64,000 nt of DNA from Actibacterium sp. MT2.3-13A (GCF_018139985.1 NZ_JAGSOU010000003.1:1-64000), one strand, 5' to 3'. Numbered from the stretch's first letter, positions 51,465 to 60,333 are shown. The notes: generated by a model not told the origin, from the letters alone. Program-made: numbers and translations.

Positions 51465-52646
51465 TCACTCCGCCGCCATGTCCAAGCCCGAGATGCGGCC
51501 GGCGAAGCGATGCGCGGCCTCGCCCGAGAGGTAGCTCAGCCGCCCGCCCGAGATGGTCATCTCCACCGTCCGGCTGGCCGCGTTGATCACCGCCAGGTCG
51601 GCACGCCGGCCATAATCCAGCCGCCCGCGGTCGGGCAGACGCAGGATCTCCGCCGGCCGCGTCGATATCATCGCCCAGGCGCGCGGCAGATCCATCACGC
51701 CCTCGTCGGCCAGCCGCCAGGCGGCATGGGCGAGCGAGGGGTAGTGGTAATCCGACACCAGCGCGTCGCAGAGCCCTTCGCGGATCAGGTCCATCGCCGC
51801 CACGTTGCCCGATTGCGAGCCGCCGCGCACCACGTTCGGCGCGCCCATCAGCACCGGGTCGTTCATCGCCCTGGCCGCTGCTGCGGCGCGGCGCGCGGTG
51901 GGAAACTCGGCGATCCGGGCGCCGATCATGGAATAGCCTTCGCGGGTCTCGCCGTCGGGATCGTCATGGCTGCCATAAGCCACGCCCAGCCGGTCGAAGG
52001 CTTCGGCCAGCCGGCACAGGTGGCGCGGCACCTCTGCGGCGCGGGCCAGCGCGGCCTCGGCCAGCGCCAGATGTTCCTCGGCGCTTCGCCCGGTCTGCCG
52101 CGCCCAGATCCGGACCACCTCGTGCTTTTCCCGGGCGCCGTCCGGGATCTCGGGCAGGTGGTTGTTGAACACCACATAGTCGATCCCGTGCCGCTCGACC
52201 GCGGCCAGCAGGCGCGGGCCGCTGTCCACCAGATGGGTCTCGCAGCGGATCTGCAGGCGCAGGTCGCTCAGCGCCCGCGGCCGGTAGGCGTCGAGCGCGG
52301 CCATCAGCCGCTCGGCCTGGTCGGGGCCGCGCTGCCCCCCCTCCCAGGACCAACCCTGGGCCAGCCAAGCGGTGGTGACGCCGTTCGCCGCGGCCTCGCG
52401 GTCGGTGCTGGCCAGCCCCAGCTCCAGCGCGAAGGGGGCGCCGGGGCGGGGCGCGACATGGCGCTCGAAGGCGTCGCCGTGCAGGTCGATGATGCCGGGC
52501 AGGATCAGGTAGCCCCTGAGATCCACCTCGGGCAGCGGGCCCTTGGTGATCCGACCATCGGCGATCGCCAGCGAGCGCTGCTGCATCTCGCCGTCGCGCA
52601 GGATCGTGGCACCGGTGAAGCGCAGGGGAGGAAGGAACGGGGGCAT
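51465..52646 (-). CDS. phnM: Alpha-D-ribose 1-methylphosphonate 5-triphosphate diphosphatase PhnM (divergent copy)
   Basis: 393 residues, an amidohydrolase. The metal motif is LPGIIDLHGDAFERHVAPRPG. MGAPNVVRGGSQSGNVAAMDLI, LVSDYHYPSLAHAAWRLADEG and GRRADLAVI are family motifs. It removes pyrophosphate from the triphosphate intermediate made by PhnGHIL. It differs clearly from the second PhnM at 60334-61473 (DLHGDAFERH here, ELHTDNLERH there). It lies downstream of phnF on the minus strand after 80 bases, probably co-transcribed. Confidence 0.9.
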   Translation of the reverse strand: MPPFLPPLRFTGATILRDGEMQQRSLAIADGRITKGPLPEVDLRGYLILPGIIDLHGDAFERHVAPRPGAPFALELGLASTDREAAANGVTTAWLAQGWSWEGGQRGPDQAERLMAALDAYRPRALSDLRLQIRCETHLVDSGPRLLAAVERHGIDYVVFNNHLPEIPDGAREKHEVVRIWARQTGRSAEEHLALAEAALARAAEVPRHLCRLAEAFDRLGVAYGSHDDPDGETREGYSMIGARIAEFPTARRAAAAARAMNDPVLMGAPNVVRGGSQSGNVAAMDLIREGLCDALVSDYHYPSLAHAAWRLADEGVMDLPRAWAMISTRPAEILRLPDRGRLDYGRRADLAVINAASRTVEMTISGGRLSYLSGEAAHRFAGRISGLDMAAE

Positions 52647-52726
52647 CGGCGGCTCATCTGTGGACTTTGGGTTGTGGATAACCCGGATCTGTATCGCCGA
52701 TGTGACAGAAAGCCCCGGAAAACAAC

Positions 52727-53437
52727 CTATTCCGGCGTCACCACCAGGCTCACGCGGTCGCCGGCGAACCAGGTGCGCCCGTATTCCACCGGCCGGCCCG
52801 CGGGATCGACATTCACGCTGACCGTGCGCAGGACGGGCGCGCCCTCGGCGATCCGCAGGTGCAGCGCCTGGGTCGCGGTCGCGCCCTGAGCCGTCAGCCG
52901 GGTCGAGGCGCGGGTGTAGTCGTCGAGCCCCGCGCGGGCCAGCGCCGCGGTGATCGAGCGGGTCTCCTCCAGCGCCGCCAGAAGCCCCGGAAAACGCGCC
53001 GCCGGAAAAACCGACCGGAACAGCGCCAGCGGCGCGCCGTCGGCCAGCGACAGCCCCTCGAAGACATGCACCGGCGCGCCGGTCTCCAACGTCAACGCCT
53101 CGGCCTCGCGCGCGTCGGCGGGGCGGGTCTCCAGCCGCAGGACCTGCCGTTCGGCCGTCTGCCCCGCGGCCGCGAGATTCTGGTGGAACCGCACCCGCCG
53201 CCCGATCGGATAATCGGTCGGCTGCGCGGCGACGAACACGCCCGCGCCGCGGCGGGCGTGCACCAGACCACGCGCGCCCATCTCGGCCAGCGCCCGGCGC
53301 ACCGTGTGGCGGTTGACGCCGAACCGCCGCGCCAGCGCCGCCTCGGTGGGCAGCTTGTCGCCGGGGCGATAGTGGCCCTCGCCGATCTCTGCGGTCAGGG
53401 CGGCGGCGATGGACTTCCAGATCGGGGTGCGGGCCAT
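52727..53437 (-). CDS. phnF: GntR/HutC-family phosphonate regulator PhnF
   Basis: 236 residues. The N-terminal winged helix is GDKLPTEAALARRFGVNRHTVRRALAEMGARGLVHARRGAGVFVA. The C-terminal UTRA ligand domain includes FEGLSLADGAPLALFRSVFPAARFPG and RVRFHQNLAAAG. It is divergent from phnGHIJK, with a perfect inverted repeat between them that is its likely operator. Confidence 0.93.
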   Translation of the reverse strand: MARTPIWKSIAAALTAEIGEGHYRPGDKLPTEAALARRFGVNRHTVRRALAEMGARGLVHARRGAGVFVAAQPTDYPIGRRVRFHQNLAAAGQTAERQVLRLETRPADAREAEALTLETGAPVHVFEGLSLADGAPLALFRSVFPAARFPGLLAALEETRSITAALARAGLDDYTRASTRLTAQGATATQALHLRIAEGAPVLRTVSVNVDPAGRPVEYGRTWFAGDRVSLVVTPE

Positions 53438-53494
53438 GCTGTCACCAAAATTTCACACCGCCGCGCTTGTGCGACTCGGGGGGCGGGCGTAAGA

Positions 53495-53526
53495 ATTTGT
53501 CTAGTTGTATATAAATCTAGACAAAT
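53495..53526. promoter_or_regulatory. PhnF operator: perfect 10-bp inverted repeat
   Basis: ATTTGTCTAG (53495-53504) and CTAGACAAAT (53517-53526) are exact inverted copies separated by a 12-base AT-rich spacer that contains TATATAAAT. The right arm ends 15 bases before the phnG start, and the site lies 58 bases before phnF on the other side, so one complex could repress both directions. Confidence 0.75.
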
Positions 53527-53541
53527 CGGCAAGCTGTCTAC

Positions 53542-53985
53542 ATGGGCAAGATCGACACGAGACAGGGCTGGATCAGCCTGCTGGCCAAGGCCCCGGCCGG
53601 GGCGCTGGCGCGGCGCTGGGCGGCGCTGGGCCTTTCACCCGGCTTCACTTGGCTGCGTGCGCCCGAGATCGGCGGCGTGATGGTGCGCGGCCGCATGGGC
53701 GCCACCGGCGCGCCCTTCAACCTCGGAGAGATGACCGTGACCCGCTGCGCCCTGCGGCTTGAGGGCGGAGCGGTGGGCCACGCCTATGTGCAGGGCCGCG
53801 ACAAGGCCAAGGCCGAGCAGGCGGCGCTGCTGGACGCGCTCATGCAGACCGATGCCGCCGCGGAGGTGCGCGAGAAGGTGCTGGAGCCTCTCGCCGCCGA
53901 GTTGGAGGCCGCCGCCGCCACCCGCGCGGCCAAGGCTGCGGCGACGAAGGTCGCGTTCTTCACCATGGTGCGGGGAGAGGACTGA
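53542..53985 (+). CDS. phnG: C-P lyase core subunit PhnG
   Basis: 147 residues. GWISLLAKAPAGALARRW, RAPEIGGVMVRGRMGATGAPFNLGEMTVTRCALRLEGG and VGHAYVQGRDKAKAEQAALLDALMQ match the family. PhnG is a structural subunit of the PhnGHIJ core that couples phosphonate to ribose. The ATG follows the operator by 15 bases without a strong ribosome site, and its stop overlaps the phnH start (TGATG). Confidence 0.94.
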   Translation: MGKIDTRQGWISLLAKAPAGALARRWAALGLSPGFTWLRAPEIGGVMVRGRMGATGAPFNLGEMTVTRCALRLEGGAVGHAYVQGRDKAKAEQAALLDALMQTDAAAEVREKVLEPLAAELEAAAATRAAKAAATKVAFFTMVRGED

Positions 53986-54554
53986 TGGACACGCAATCCC
54001 TGACAGGTGGTTTCGCGGACGCCCCGGTGGAGGCCGCCCGCGCCTTCCGCGCCGCGCTGCAGGCGATGGCCCGGCCCGGCCGGATCGAGGCCATCGCCGG
54101 CGCCACGCCGCCCGCGCCGCTGTCGCCCGCAGCGGGCACGCTGCTGCTGACGCTGGCCGATGCCGAGACGCCGGTTCACCTGGCGCCCTCGCATGACCGG
54201 CCAGCGCTGCGCGACTGGCTGACCTTCCACACCGGCGCGCCGCTGGTGGGGCCGGGCGAGGCGGTCTTTGCCGTTGGCGCTTGGGCCGCGCTTCAGCCGC
54301 TCGACGCCTACCGCATCGGCGTGCCGGACTATCCCGATCGTTCGGCCACGCTGATCGTGGAGATGGAGGGCCTTTCTGCGCTGCGCGCCCGGCTGACTGG
54401 CCCCGGCATCAAGGACGTGGCCGCGCTCAGCCTGCCGGACATCGCGGCCTTCCAGCGCAATGCGCTGCTGTTTCCGCTGGGGCTGGATTTCTACTTCACC
54501 GCCGGCGACAGGCTGGCCGCGCTGCCCCGCACGACGAAGGTGGAGGCTGACTGA
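53985..54554 (+). CDS. phnH: C-P lyase core subunit PhnH
   Basis: 189 residues. The N-terminal ARAFRAALQAMARPGRI and the late SLPDIAAFQRNALLFPLGLDFYFT are typical of PhnH, which has a PLP-transferase-like fold without a cofactor. It is coupled to phnG and phnI by one-base stop/start overlaps. Confidence 0.94.
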   Translation: MDTQSLTGGFADAPVEAARAFRAALQAMARPGRIEAIAGATPPAPLSPAAGTLLLTLADAETPVHLAPSHDRPALRDWLTFHTGAPLVGPGEAVFAVGAWAALQPLDAYRIGVPDYPDRSATLIVEMEGLSALRARLTGPGIKDVAALSLPDIAAFQRNALLFPLGLDFYFTAGDRLAALPRTTKVEAD

Positions 54555-55636
54555 TGTATGTCGCAGTGAAAGGCGGCGAGCGCGCCATCGACAATGCGCA
54601 TTCCTGGCTGGCCGAGGAGCGGCGCGGCGACACAGCCATCGCCGAGCTGTCGGTCGGACAGATCCGCGAGCAGCTGGCGCTGGCCGTCAACCGGGTGATG
54701 GCCGAGGGCTCGCTCTACGATCCCGACCTTGCCGCGCTGGCGATCAAGCAGGCGCGCGGCGACCTGATCGAGGCGATCTTCCTGATCCGCGCCTATCGCA
54801 CCACGCTGCCGCGCATCGGCCATTCGCGCCCGTTGGGCACCGGCGCGATGGCCTGCGACCGCCGCATCTCGGCCACCTTCAAGGACGCGCCGGGCGGGCA
54901 GGTGCTGGGGCCGACCTTCGACTATACCCACCGCCTGCTGGAATTCCGGCTGGCCGCCGACGGCGCGGTGCCGCCCACGGCCGAGGCCGAACCGCAGCAG
55001 GGGCCGGTGCCGCATATCACCGGCTTTCTCAACCGCGACGGGCTGATCGAGGAAGAGACGGCCAGCGACGAGCCCCCGCGCGACCTGACGCGCGAGCCGC
55101 TGGAGTTCCCCGCCTCGCGCGCGCTGCGGTTGCAGGCGCTGGCCCGCGGCGACGAGGGGTTCGTGCTGTCAATGGCCTATTCCACCCAGCGCGGCTACGG
55201 CCGCAACCACCCTTTCGTGGGCGAGCTGCGGGTGGGGCAGGTGGCCGTGGAGATGGACATCCCCGAGCTCGGCTTCGCCGTCGAGATCGGCGAGATCACC
55301 CTCACCGAGTGCGAGACGGTGAACCAGTTCAAGGGCTCCAAGACCGAGCCGCCGCAATTCACACGCGGCTACGGCCTGACCCTCGGCCATACCGAGCGCA
55401 AGGCGATCTCGATGGCGCTTGTCGACCGCGCGCTGCGCTGGAAGGAACTGGGCGAGGACAATGTGGGCGCCCCGGCGCAGGACGAGGAATTCGTGCTGAG
55501 CCATGCCGACAACATCCAGGCCACCGGCTTCCTCGAGCACATAAAACTTCCGCATTATGTGGACTTCCAGTCCGAACTTGAACTGGTGCGCAAACTGCGC
55601 GCCGAGGCGGGGCAGGCAGGTGAGGCCCGGACATGA
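54554..55636 (+). CDS. phnI: C-P lyase core subunit PhnI
   Basis: 360 residues. It replaces the adenine of ATP by phosphonate to form ribose 1-phosphonate 5-triphosphate (with PhnG, H and L). RAYRTTLPRIGHSRPLGTGAMACDRRISATFKDAPGGQVLGPTFDYTHRLL and FVLSMAYSTQRGYGRNHPFVGELR match family blocks. It overlaps phnJ by four bases (ATGA). Confidence 0.95.
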   Translation: MYVAVKGGERAIDNAHSWLAEERRGDTAIAELSVGQIREQLALAVNRVMAEGSLYDPDLAALAIKQARGDLIEAIFLIRAYRTTLPRIGHSRPLGTGAMACDRRISATFKDAPGGQVLGPTFDYTHRLLEFRLAADGAVPPTAEAEPQQGPVPHITGFLNRDGLIEEETASDEPPRDLTREPLEFPASRALRLQALARGDEGFVLSMAYSTQRGYGRNHPFVGELRVGQVAVEMDIPELGFAVEIGEITLTECETVNQFKGSKTEPPQFTRGYGLTLGHTERKAISMALVDRALRWKELGEDNVGAPAQDEEFVLSHADNIQATGFLEHIKLPHYVDFQSELELVRKLRAEAGQAGEART

Positions 55637-56511
55637 CCGACCTGAACCAATATAATTTCGCCTATCTCGACGAGCAGACAAAGCGGATGATCCGCCGCGC
55701 GCTGCTCAAGGCGCTGGCGATCCCCGGCTACCAGGTGCCCTTCGCCAGCCGCGAGATGCCGATGCCCTATGGCTGGGGCACCGGCGGCGTGCAGGTGTCG
55801 GCCGCCTGCCTGACGCCAGAGGACCGGTTCAAGGTGATCGACCAGGGCGCCGACGACACCACCAACGCGGTCTCGATCCGCAAGTTCTTCGAACGCACCG
55901 CCGGCGTGGAAACCACCGAGCGCACGGCCGAGGCGACTGTGATCCAGACCCGCCATCGCATCCCCGAAGAGCCGCTCGGCGAGGGGCAGATCCTGGTCTA
56001 CCAGGTCCCGATCCCCGAACCTCTGCGTTTCCTCGAGCCGCGCGAGACCGAGACGCGCAAGATGCACGCGCTGGAGGAATACGGGCTGATGCATGTGAAG
56101 CTCTACGAGGATATCGCGCGCCACGGCAAGATCGCCACCTCCTACGCCTATCCGGTGAAGGTCCAGGGGCGCTATGTGATGGACCCGTCCCCGATCCCGA
56201 AATTCGACAACCCCAAGATGGAGATGGCCGCGATCCAGCTGTTCGGCGCCGGGCGCGAACAGCGCATTTACGCGGTGCCGCCCTACACAAGTGTTGTCAG
56301 CCTCGATTTCGAGGACCATCCTTTCGAGGCCAGCAAGGTCGATCAGCCCTGCGCGCTGTGCGGGGCCGGCGACACCTATCTCGACGAGGTGATCATGGAT
56401 GATGAAGGGGGGCGGATGTTCGTCTGTTCCGACACCGATTACTGCGCCACGCGCCGGGCGGAGGGCCATCTCGGCGCGCTGGGCGTGCCCGCTGAGGACA
56501 GCGCGGCATGA
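55633..56511 (+). CDS. phnJ: C-P lyase PhnJ (radical SAM-type iron-sulfur enzyme)
   Basis: 292 residues. The unusual cluster motif C-x2-C-x21-C-x5-C is exact: CALC in QPCALCGAG, then 21 residues, then CSDTDYC. NFAYLDEQTKRMIRRALLKALAIPGYQVPFASREMPMPYGWGTGG contains the N-terminal part with the Gly that carries the radical. It cleaves the C-P bond, releasing the alkane and ribose 1,2-cyclic phosphate 5-phosphate. A 73-base gap with a hairpin separates it from phnK. Confidence 0.97.
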   Translation: MTDLNQYNFAYLDEQTKRMIRRALLKALAIPGYQVPFASREMPMPYGWGTGGVQVSAACLTPEDRFKVIDQGADDTTNAVSIRKFFERTAGVETTERTAEATVIQTRHRIPEEPLGEGQILVYQVPIPEPLRFLEPRETETRKMHALEEYGLMHVKLYEDIARHGKIATSYAYPVKVQGRYVMDPSPIPKFDNPKMEMAAIQLFGAGREQRIYAVPPYTSVVSLDFEDHPFEASKVDQPCALCGAGDTYLDEVIMDDEGGRMFVCSDTDYCATRRAEGHLGALGVPAEDSAA

Positions 56512-56538
56512 GCGCGGAAAAATCTTCCCAGGATCTTT

Positions 56539-56565
56539 GCCGGGACTTTTCGGAAAAGCCCCGGC
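56539..56565 (+). terminator. Hairpin between phnJ and phnK
   Basis: Outer stem GCCGGG/CCCGGC and inner stem CTTTT/AAAAG are stacked with a one-by-one mismatch and a 3-base loop. No T tract follows, so it is more likely a processing or stability element than a terminator. It may set the ratio of the core subunits to PhnK. Confidence 0.4.
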
Positions 56566-56584
56566 CGGCAAGAAGGAGAGGGCA

Positions 56585-57355
56585 ATGACGCCTCTGCTGG
56601 ACGTCCGCAACATCGCCAAGCGCTACGGTGCCCGCATCGGCTGCGCCGATGTCTCCTTCGACCTCTATCCGGGCGAGGTGATGGGCATCGTGGGCGAGAG
56701 CGGCTCGGGGAAATCCACGCTGCTCAACTGCCTCGCCGGGCATCTTGAACCCGACGCCGGCGAGGTCCTGTTCGACACCCGCGCCGAGGGGCCGAGGGAC
56801 ACCGTGACCATGTCCGAGCCCGAGCGGCGCATGCTGGCGCGCACCGACTGGGCCTTCGTGCACCAGAACGCGCGCGACGGGCTGCGCATGGGCGTCAGCG
56901 CGGGCGGCAACGTCGGCGAGCGGCTGATGGCCGTGGGCGCGCGCCACTACGGTCAGATCCGCGAACAGGCGCTGGATTGGCTGGAACGGGTCGAGATCGC
57001 CCCGGATCGGATCGACGACCGCCCCAGCGCCTTCTCCGGCGGCATGCAGCAGCGGCTTCAGATCGCGCGCAACCTCGTCACCGGGCCGCGGCTGGTGTTC
57101 ATGGACGAGCCCACCGGCGGTCTCGACGTCTCGGTGCAGGCGCGCCTGCTGGACCTGCTGCGCGGGCTGGTGCGGCAGATGGGGCTGTCGGCGATCATCG
57201 TGACCCATGACCTCGCGGTGGTGCGGCTGCTCGCCGACCGGCTGATGGTGATGAAATCGGGACGGGTGGTGGAAACCGGCCTGACCGATCAGGTTCTGGA
57301 CGACCCGCAGCATGCCTACACGCAGTTGCTGGTCTCCTCGGTTCTGCAGGTGTGA
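56585..57355 (+). CDS. phnK: C-P lyase ABC-type ATPase PhnK
   Basis: 256 residues from ATG 56585. Walker A is GESGSGKSTLLNCLAGHL, the signature is FSGGMQQRLQIARNLVTGPRLVFMDEPTGGLDVSVQ, and the H-loop is VTHDLAVVR. PhnK docks on the PhnGHIJ core and is needed for C-P lyase in vivo. The next gene starts 5 bases after its stop. Confidence 0.94.
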   Translation: MTPLLDVRNIAKRYGARIGCADVSFDLYPGEVMGIVGESGSGKSTLLNCLAGHLEPDAGEVLFDTRAEGPRDTVTMSEPERRMLARTDWAFVHQNARDGLRMGVSAGGNVGERLMAVGARHYGQIREQALDWLERVEIAPDRIDDRPSAFSGGMQQRLQIARNLVTGPRLVFMDEPTGGLDVSVQARLLDLLRGLVRQMGLSAIIVTHDLAVVRLLADRLMVMKSGRVVETGLTDQVLDDPQHAYTQLLVSSVLQV

Positions 57356-57360
57356 GCGGG

Positions 57361-58338
57361 ATGCTGTCGGCCTACGAATATCGCGACGGGCGGCTGGTGG
57401 CCGCCGGGGAGGCGCTGGAGCAGACGATCTGGATCGACCTGTTCCAGCCGACCGAGGAGGATCTCGCCCGCGCCGCGCCGCTGGCCGCCGGGGCGACGCT
57501 GCCCAGCCTCGCGGACATGAAGGAGATCGAGATCTCCAACCGGCTCTACCGCGAGGGCGACGTCGATGTGGTGACCGTGATGCTGCCGGCGCTGGAGCCC
57601 GATGAAACGATCTCGACGGGGCCGGTCACGTTCATGCTGGGCCCGGAGCGGCTGATCACCATCCGCCACCACGCGCCGCGCCCCTTCCAGACCTATCCGC
57701 AGCGCGCCGACAAGAGCGGCTTTGGCTGCGCCACGCCCGAGGCCGTGGCGCTGGGCCTGACCGAGGAGATCGTGGCGCGGCTCGCCGACCTGCTGGAGCG
57801 GGTGGGCGACAGGCTCGACGGGGTGTCGCGCGACGTGCTGGGCAGGCCGGGCCACGGCGCCCGCCAGCAAAGCGCGCAATTGCAGACGGTGCTTGAGCGC
57901 GTCGCGCGCGCGGGCGACGTGCTCAGCCGGCTGCGCCTGTCGCTGCTGACGCTGGAACGCGGCCTCGGCTTTCTCATGCAGACCGTCGTGGCGCCCGGCC
58001 CCAAGGATGGCACGAGCCCGCTGCGCGCGGTGATCGCGACCCAGCTGGCGGACATTCACGCGCTGGTCGAACATGCCGATTTCCTGTCCTCGAAGGTCAG
58101 CCTGGTGCTGTCGGCCACGATGGGGATGATCGACCTGGCGCAGAACGACACCGTCCGCATTGTTTCTGTGGTGGCCGCGCTGTTCATGCCGCCGACGCTC
58201 ATCGCATCGCTCTACGGCATGAACTTCACCCATATGCCCGAACTCGCCCAGCCCTGGGGCTACCCGGTGGCGCTGGCGCTGATGGTGGCCTCGGCGGGGC
58301 TGACCTTCCTGTTTTTCAAATGGCGGGGCTGGCTCTAG
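57361..58338 (+). CDS. CorA-family divalent-cation transporter inside the phn operon
   Basis: 325 residues from ATG 57361 (AGGTG upstream; a GTG at 57352 overlapping the phnK stop is an alternative). The N-terminal ~240 residues are the soluble CorA funnel with a long helix (EEIVARLADLLERVGDRLDGVSRDVL). Two membrane segments follow, with the hallmark YGMNF after the first (VVAALFMPPTLIASLYGMNF). It moves Mg2+ or similar ions. Its insertion between phnK and phnL, all co-directional with tiny gaps, implies co-expression with C-P lyase. Confidence 0.92.
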   Translation: MLSAYEYRDGRLVAAGEALEQTIWIDLFQPTEEDLARAAPLAAGATLPSLADMKEIEISNRLYREGDVDVVTVMLPALEPDETISTGPVTFMLGPERLITIRHHAPRPFQTYPQRADKSGFGCATPEAVALGLTEEIVARLADLLERVGDRLDGVSRDVLGRPGHGARQQSAQLQTVLERVARAGDVLSRLRLSLLTLERGLGFLMQTVVAPGPKDGTSPLRAVIATQLADIHALVEHADFLSSKVSLVLSATMGMIDLAQNDTVRIVSVVAALFMPPTLIASLYGMNFTHMPELAQPWGYPVALALMVASAGLTFLFFKWRGWL

Positions 58339-58360
58339 CGCCCCCGCAAAGGACGGACCG

Positions 58361-59041
58361 ATGATCCAGATCAGCGACCTTGAGAAAAGCTTCACCCTGC
58401 ACAACCAGGGCGGCGCGGTGATCCCGGTGATGGCTGGGGCGCACCTCAGCGTGGCCCGCGGCGAATGCGTGGCGCTGGTGGGTGCCTCGGGCGCGGGAAA
58501 ATCCACCCTGATGCGGATGGTCTACGGCAATTACCTGTCGCAAGGCGGAATGATCCTGGTGGGCGGCGTCGATGTCGCCAGCGCCGAGCCGCGCGAGATC
58601 CTCGACCTGCGCCGCCGCACGCTGGGCTATGTCAGCCAGTTCCTGCGCGTCGTGCCCCGCGTGCCCGCCGTCGAGGTGGTGGCCGAGCCGCTGTTCTGCG
58701 TGGGCGTCGCGCGCGACGAGGCGCTGGCGCGCGCCCGCGCCCTGCTGGCGCGGCTGAACATCCCCGAGCGGCTGTGGGGCCTGTCGCCCACCACCTTCTC
58801 GGGCGGCGAGCAGCAGCGCGTGAACATCGCCCGCGGCTTCGCCCACGACTACCCGGCGCTACTGCTGGACGAGCCCACCGCCAGTCTCGATGCGCGCAAC
58901 CGCGAGGTGGTGCTGGACCTGATCGAGGAGGCCAAGGCGCGCGGCGCCGCGATCCTCGGCATCTTCCATGACGAGGCCGCCCGCGACCGGGTCTGCGACC
59001 GCGAACTCGACGTGTCGGGCTTCACGCCGCGGGCGGCGTGA
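58361..59041 (+). CDS. phnL: C-P lyase ABC-type ATPase PhnL
   Basis: 226 residues. It has Walker A GASGAGKSTLMRMVYGNYL and signature FSGGEQQRVNIARGFAHDYPALLLDEPTASLD. LGYVSQFLRVVPRVPAVEVVAEPL is characteristic of PhnL. It assists PhnGHI in the first step. The stop overlaps the phnN start by one base. Confidence 0.94.
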   Translation: MIQISDLEKSFTLHNQGGAVIPVMAGAHLSVARGECVALVGASGAGKSTLMRMVYGNYLSQGGMILVGGVDVASAEPREILDLRRRTLGYVSQFLRVVPRVPAVEVVAEPLFCVGVARDEALARARALLARLNIPERLWGLSPTTFSGGEQQRVNIARGFAHDYPALLLDEPTASLDARNREVVLDLIEEAKARGAAILGIFHDEAARDRVCDRELDVSGFTPRAA

Positions 59042-59583
59042 TGGCCGGGCGGCTGTTTGCCGTGGTGGGCCCATCGGGCGCGGGCAAGGACACGCTGATG
59101 GCCGCGGCCGGCGCGCGTCGGCCGGATCTGGTGCTGGCGCGCCGGGTGATCACCCGCCCCGCCGATGCCGGCGGCGAGGCGTTCGACGGCGTGACCGAGG
59201 CCGAGTTCCTGAAGCGGCGCGACGCGGGCGATTTTGCCCTGTGGTGGCAGGCGCATGGCCTTTATTACGGTATTCCCGCCAGCATCGACCGGGCGCTGGC
59301 CGAGGGCCGCGACGTGGTCTTCAACGGCTCGCGCGCGGTGCTCGCTGCGGCGGTGGCGCGCTATCCGCAGATGGCGGTGCTGCTGGTCACCGCCAGCGCC
59401 GAGGTGCTGGCCGAACGGCTGGCCGCGCGCGGCCGCGAAAGCGCGGGCGAGATCGCCGCGCGACTGGGGCGCGCGGGCTTCGCCCTGCCGAAGGGGGTGG
59501 AGGCGCGCGAGATCCGCAATGACGGCGCGCTCGGCAACGCGGTCGCCGCCATGCTGGCCGCGCTTCAGCCCGAGAGGGCGTAG
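59041..59583 (+). CDS. phnN: Ribose 1,5-bisphosphokinase PhnN
   Basis: 180 residues from ATG 59041 (one-base overlap with phnL). The P-loop VVGPSGAGKDTLMAAA, RVITRPADAGGEAFDGVTEAEFL and WQAHGLYYGIPASID are family motifs. It phosphorylates ribose 1,5-bisphosphate to PRPP, the last step that returns the ribose carrier to metabolism. Its 3' end overlaps the convergent DUF1045 gene by 19 bases. Confidence 0.93.
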   Translation: MAGRLFAVVGPSGAGKDTLMAAAGARRPDLVLARRVITRPADAGGEAFDGVTEAEFLKRRDAGDFALWWQAHGLYYGIPASIDRALAEGRDVVFNGSRAVLAAAVARYPQMAVLLVTASAEVLAERLAARGRESAGEIAARLGRAGFALPKGVEAREIRNDGALGNAVAAMLAALQPERA

Positions 59584-60254
59584 CGGTGCAGCAGATGGAA
59601 CCGCCCGTCCTCCGCCTCGCCGAACAGGCACAGGTTGTCCACGCGGAAGGGCGCGGGCAGGAGCGGGGCCACGACGGGGCCGAGCGCGGCCTCGACCGCC
59701 CCGGCTTCGCCGCGCTCCAGCCTTCCGGTCAGGGTCAGGTGAAAGCGGAATTCCCCAAGCACATAGGGGTAGCCCCATTTCTCCAGCAGCGCGCGCTGCG
59801 CGGGGCTCAGCCGTGCCGGGTTGCGCCGGGCGATCTCGGCCTCGGACGGCGGCGCGCGGAACCGGTCGAGCGCCCGCACCGTCTCTGCCGCCAGTGCCGC
59901 CAGCGCGCCGGTGTCGCCTTTCGGCGTCAGCGCGAGGAAGGCGCCCAGCCGCGACAGCCCCAGCCCCTCCAGCGCGACCGGCGCCAGCCGCGCGCAGAGC
60001 GCCTGCGCCGCCGCGTGCAGCGCCTGGGCGCTTTGTCCGCCGGCCAGGCGAAAGGGGGGCTTGATCGTGCCGTGAAAGCCGTATTTGCGCGGCGTCTCGG
60101 TCAGCTCCGCCACCGGGCGGGGCAGGGCGGCGACATCCGGGTGCGCCACCTCTTTGCCCGTTGCCGGGTCCCAGCCCAGCCAGGCCGCGCCGAATTCGGC
60201 CAGCGGCCCCGGCTCAGGCGCGAAATAGATGGCGTAACGCCTGTAATCCCACAT
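59565..60254 (-). CDS. DUF1045 phosphonate-locus protein, 2H phosphoesterase-like
   Basis: 229 residues from ATG 60254. RYAIYFAPEPGPLAEFGAAWLGWD at the N-terminus is the family start. Two His-x-Thr motifs, FHGTIKPPF (near 75) and FRFHLTLTG (near 180), are arranged as in 2H phosphoesterases that open cyclic phosphates. The gene sits among phn genes, as homologues usually do, but its function is not established. As no phnP is in this locus, it may hydrolyse the 1,2-cyclic phosphate made by PhnJ. Confidence 0.85.
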   Translation of the reverse strand: MWDYRRYAIYFAPEPGPLAEFGAAWLGWDPATGKEVAHPDVAALPRPVAELTETPRKYGFHGTIKPPFRLAGGQSAQALHAAAQALCARLAPVALEGLGLSRLGAFLALTPKGDTGALAALAAETVRALDRFRAPPSEAEIARRNPARLSPAQRALLEKWGYPYVLGEFRFHLTLTGRLERGEAGAVEAALGPVVAPLLPAPFRVDNLCLFGEAEDGRFHLLHRYALSG

Positions 60255-60333
60255 GGCCTGTCCCTGCCTTGTCCTGCGCCTCAAATGCGCCCGAGCTTTG
60301 GCATGGCCCGCGATCTTCCTCAAGGAGACATGC

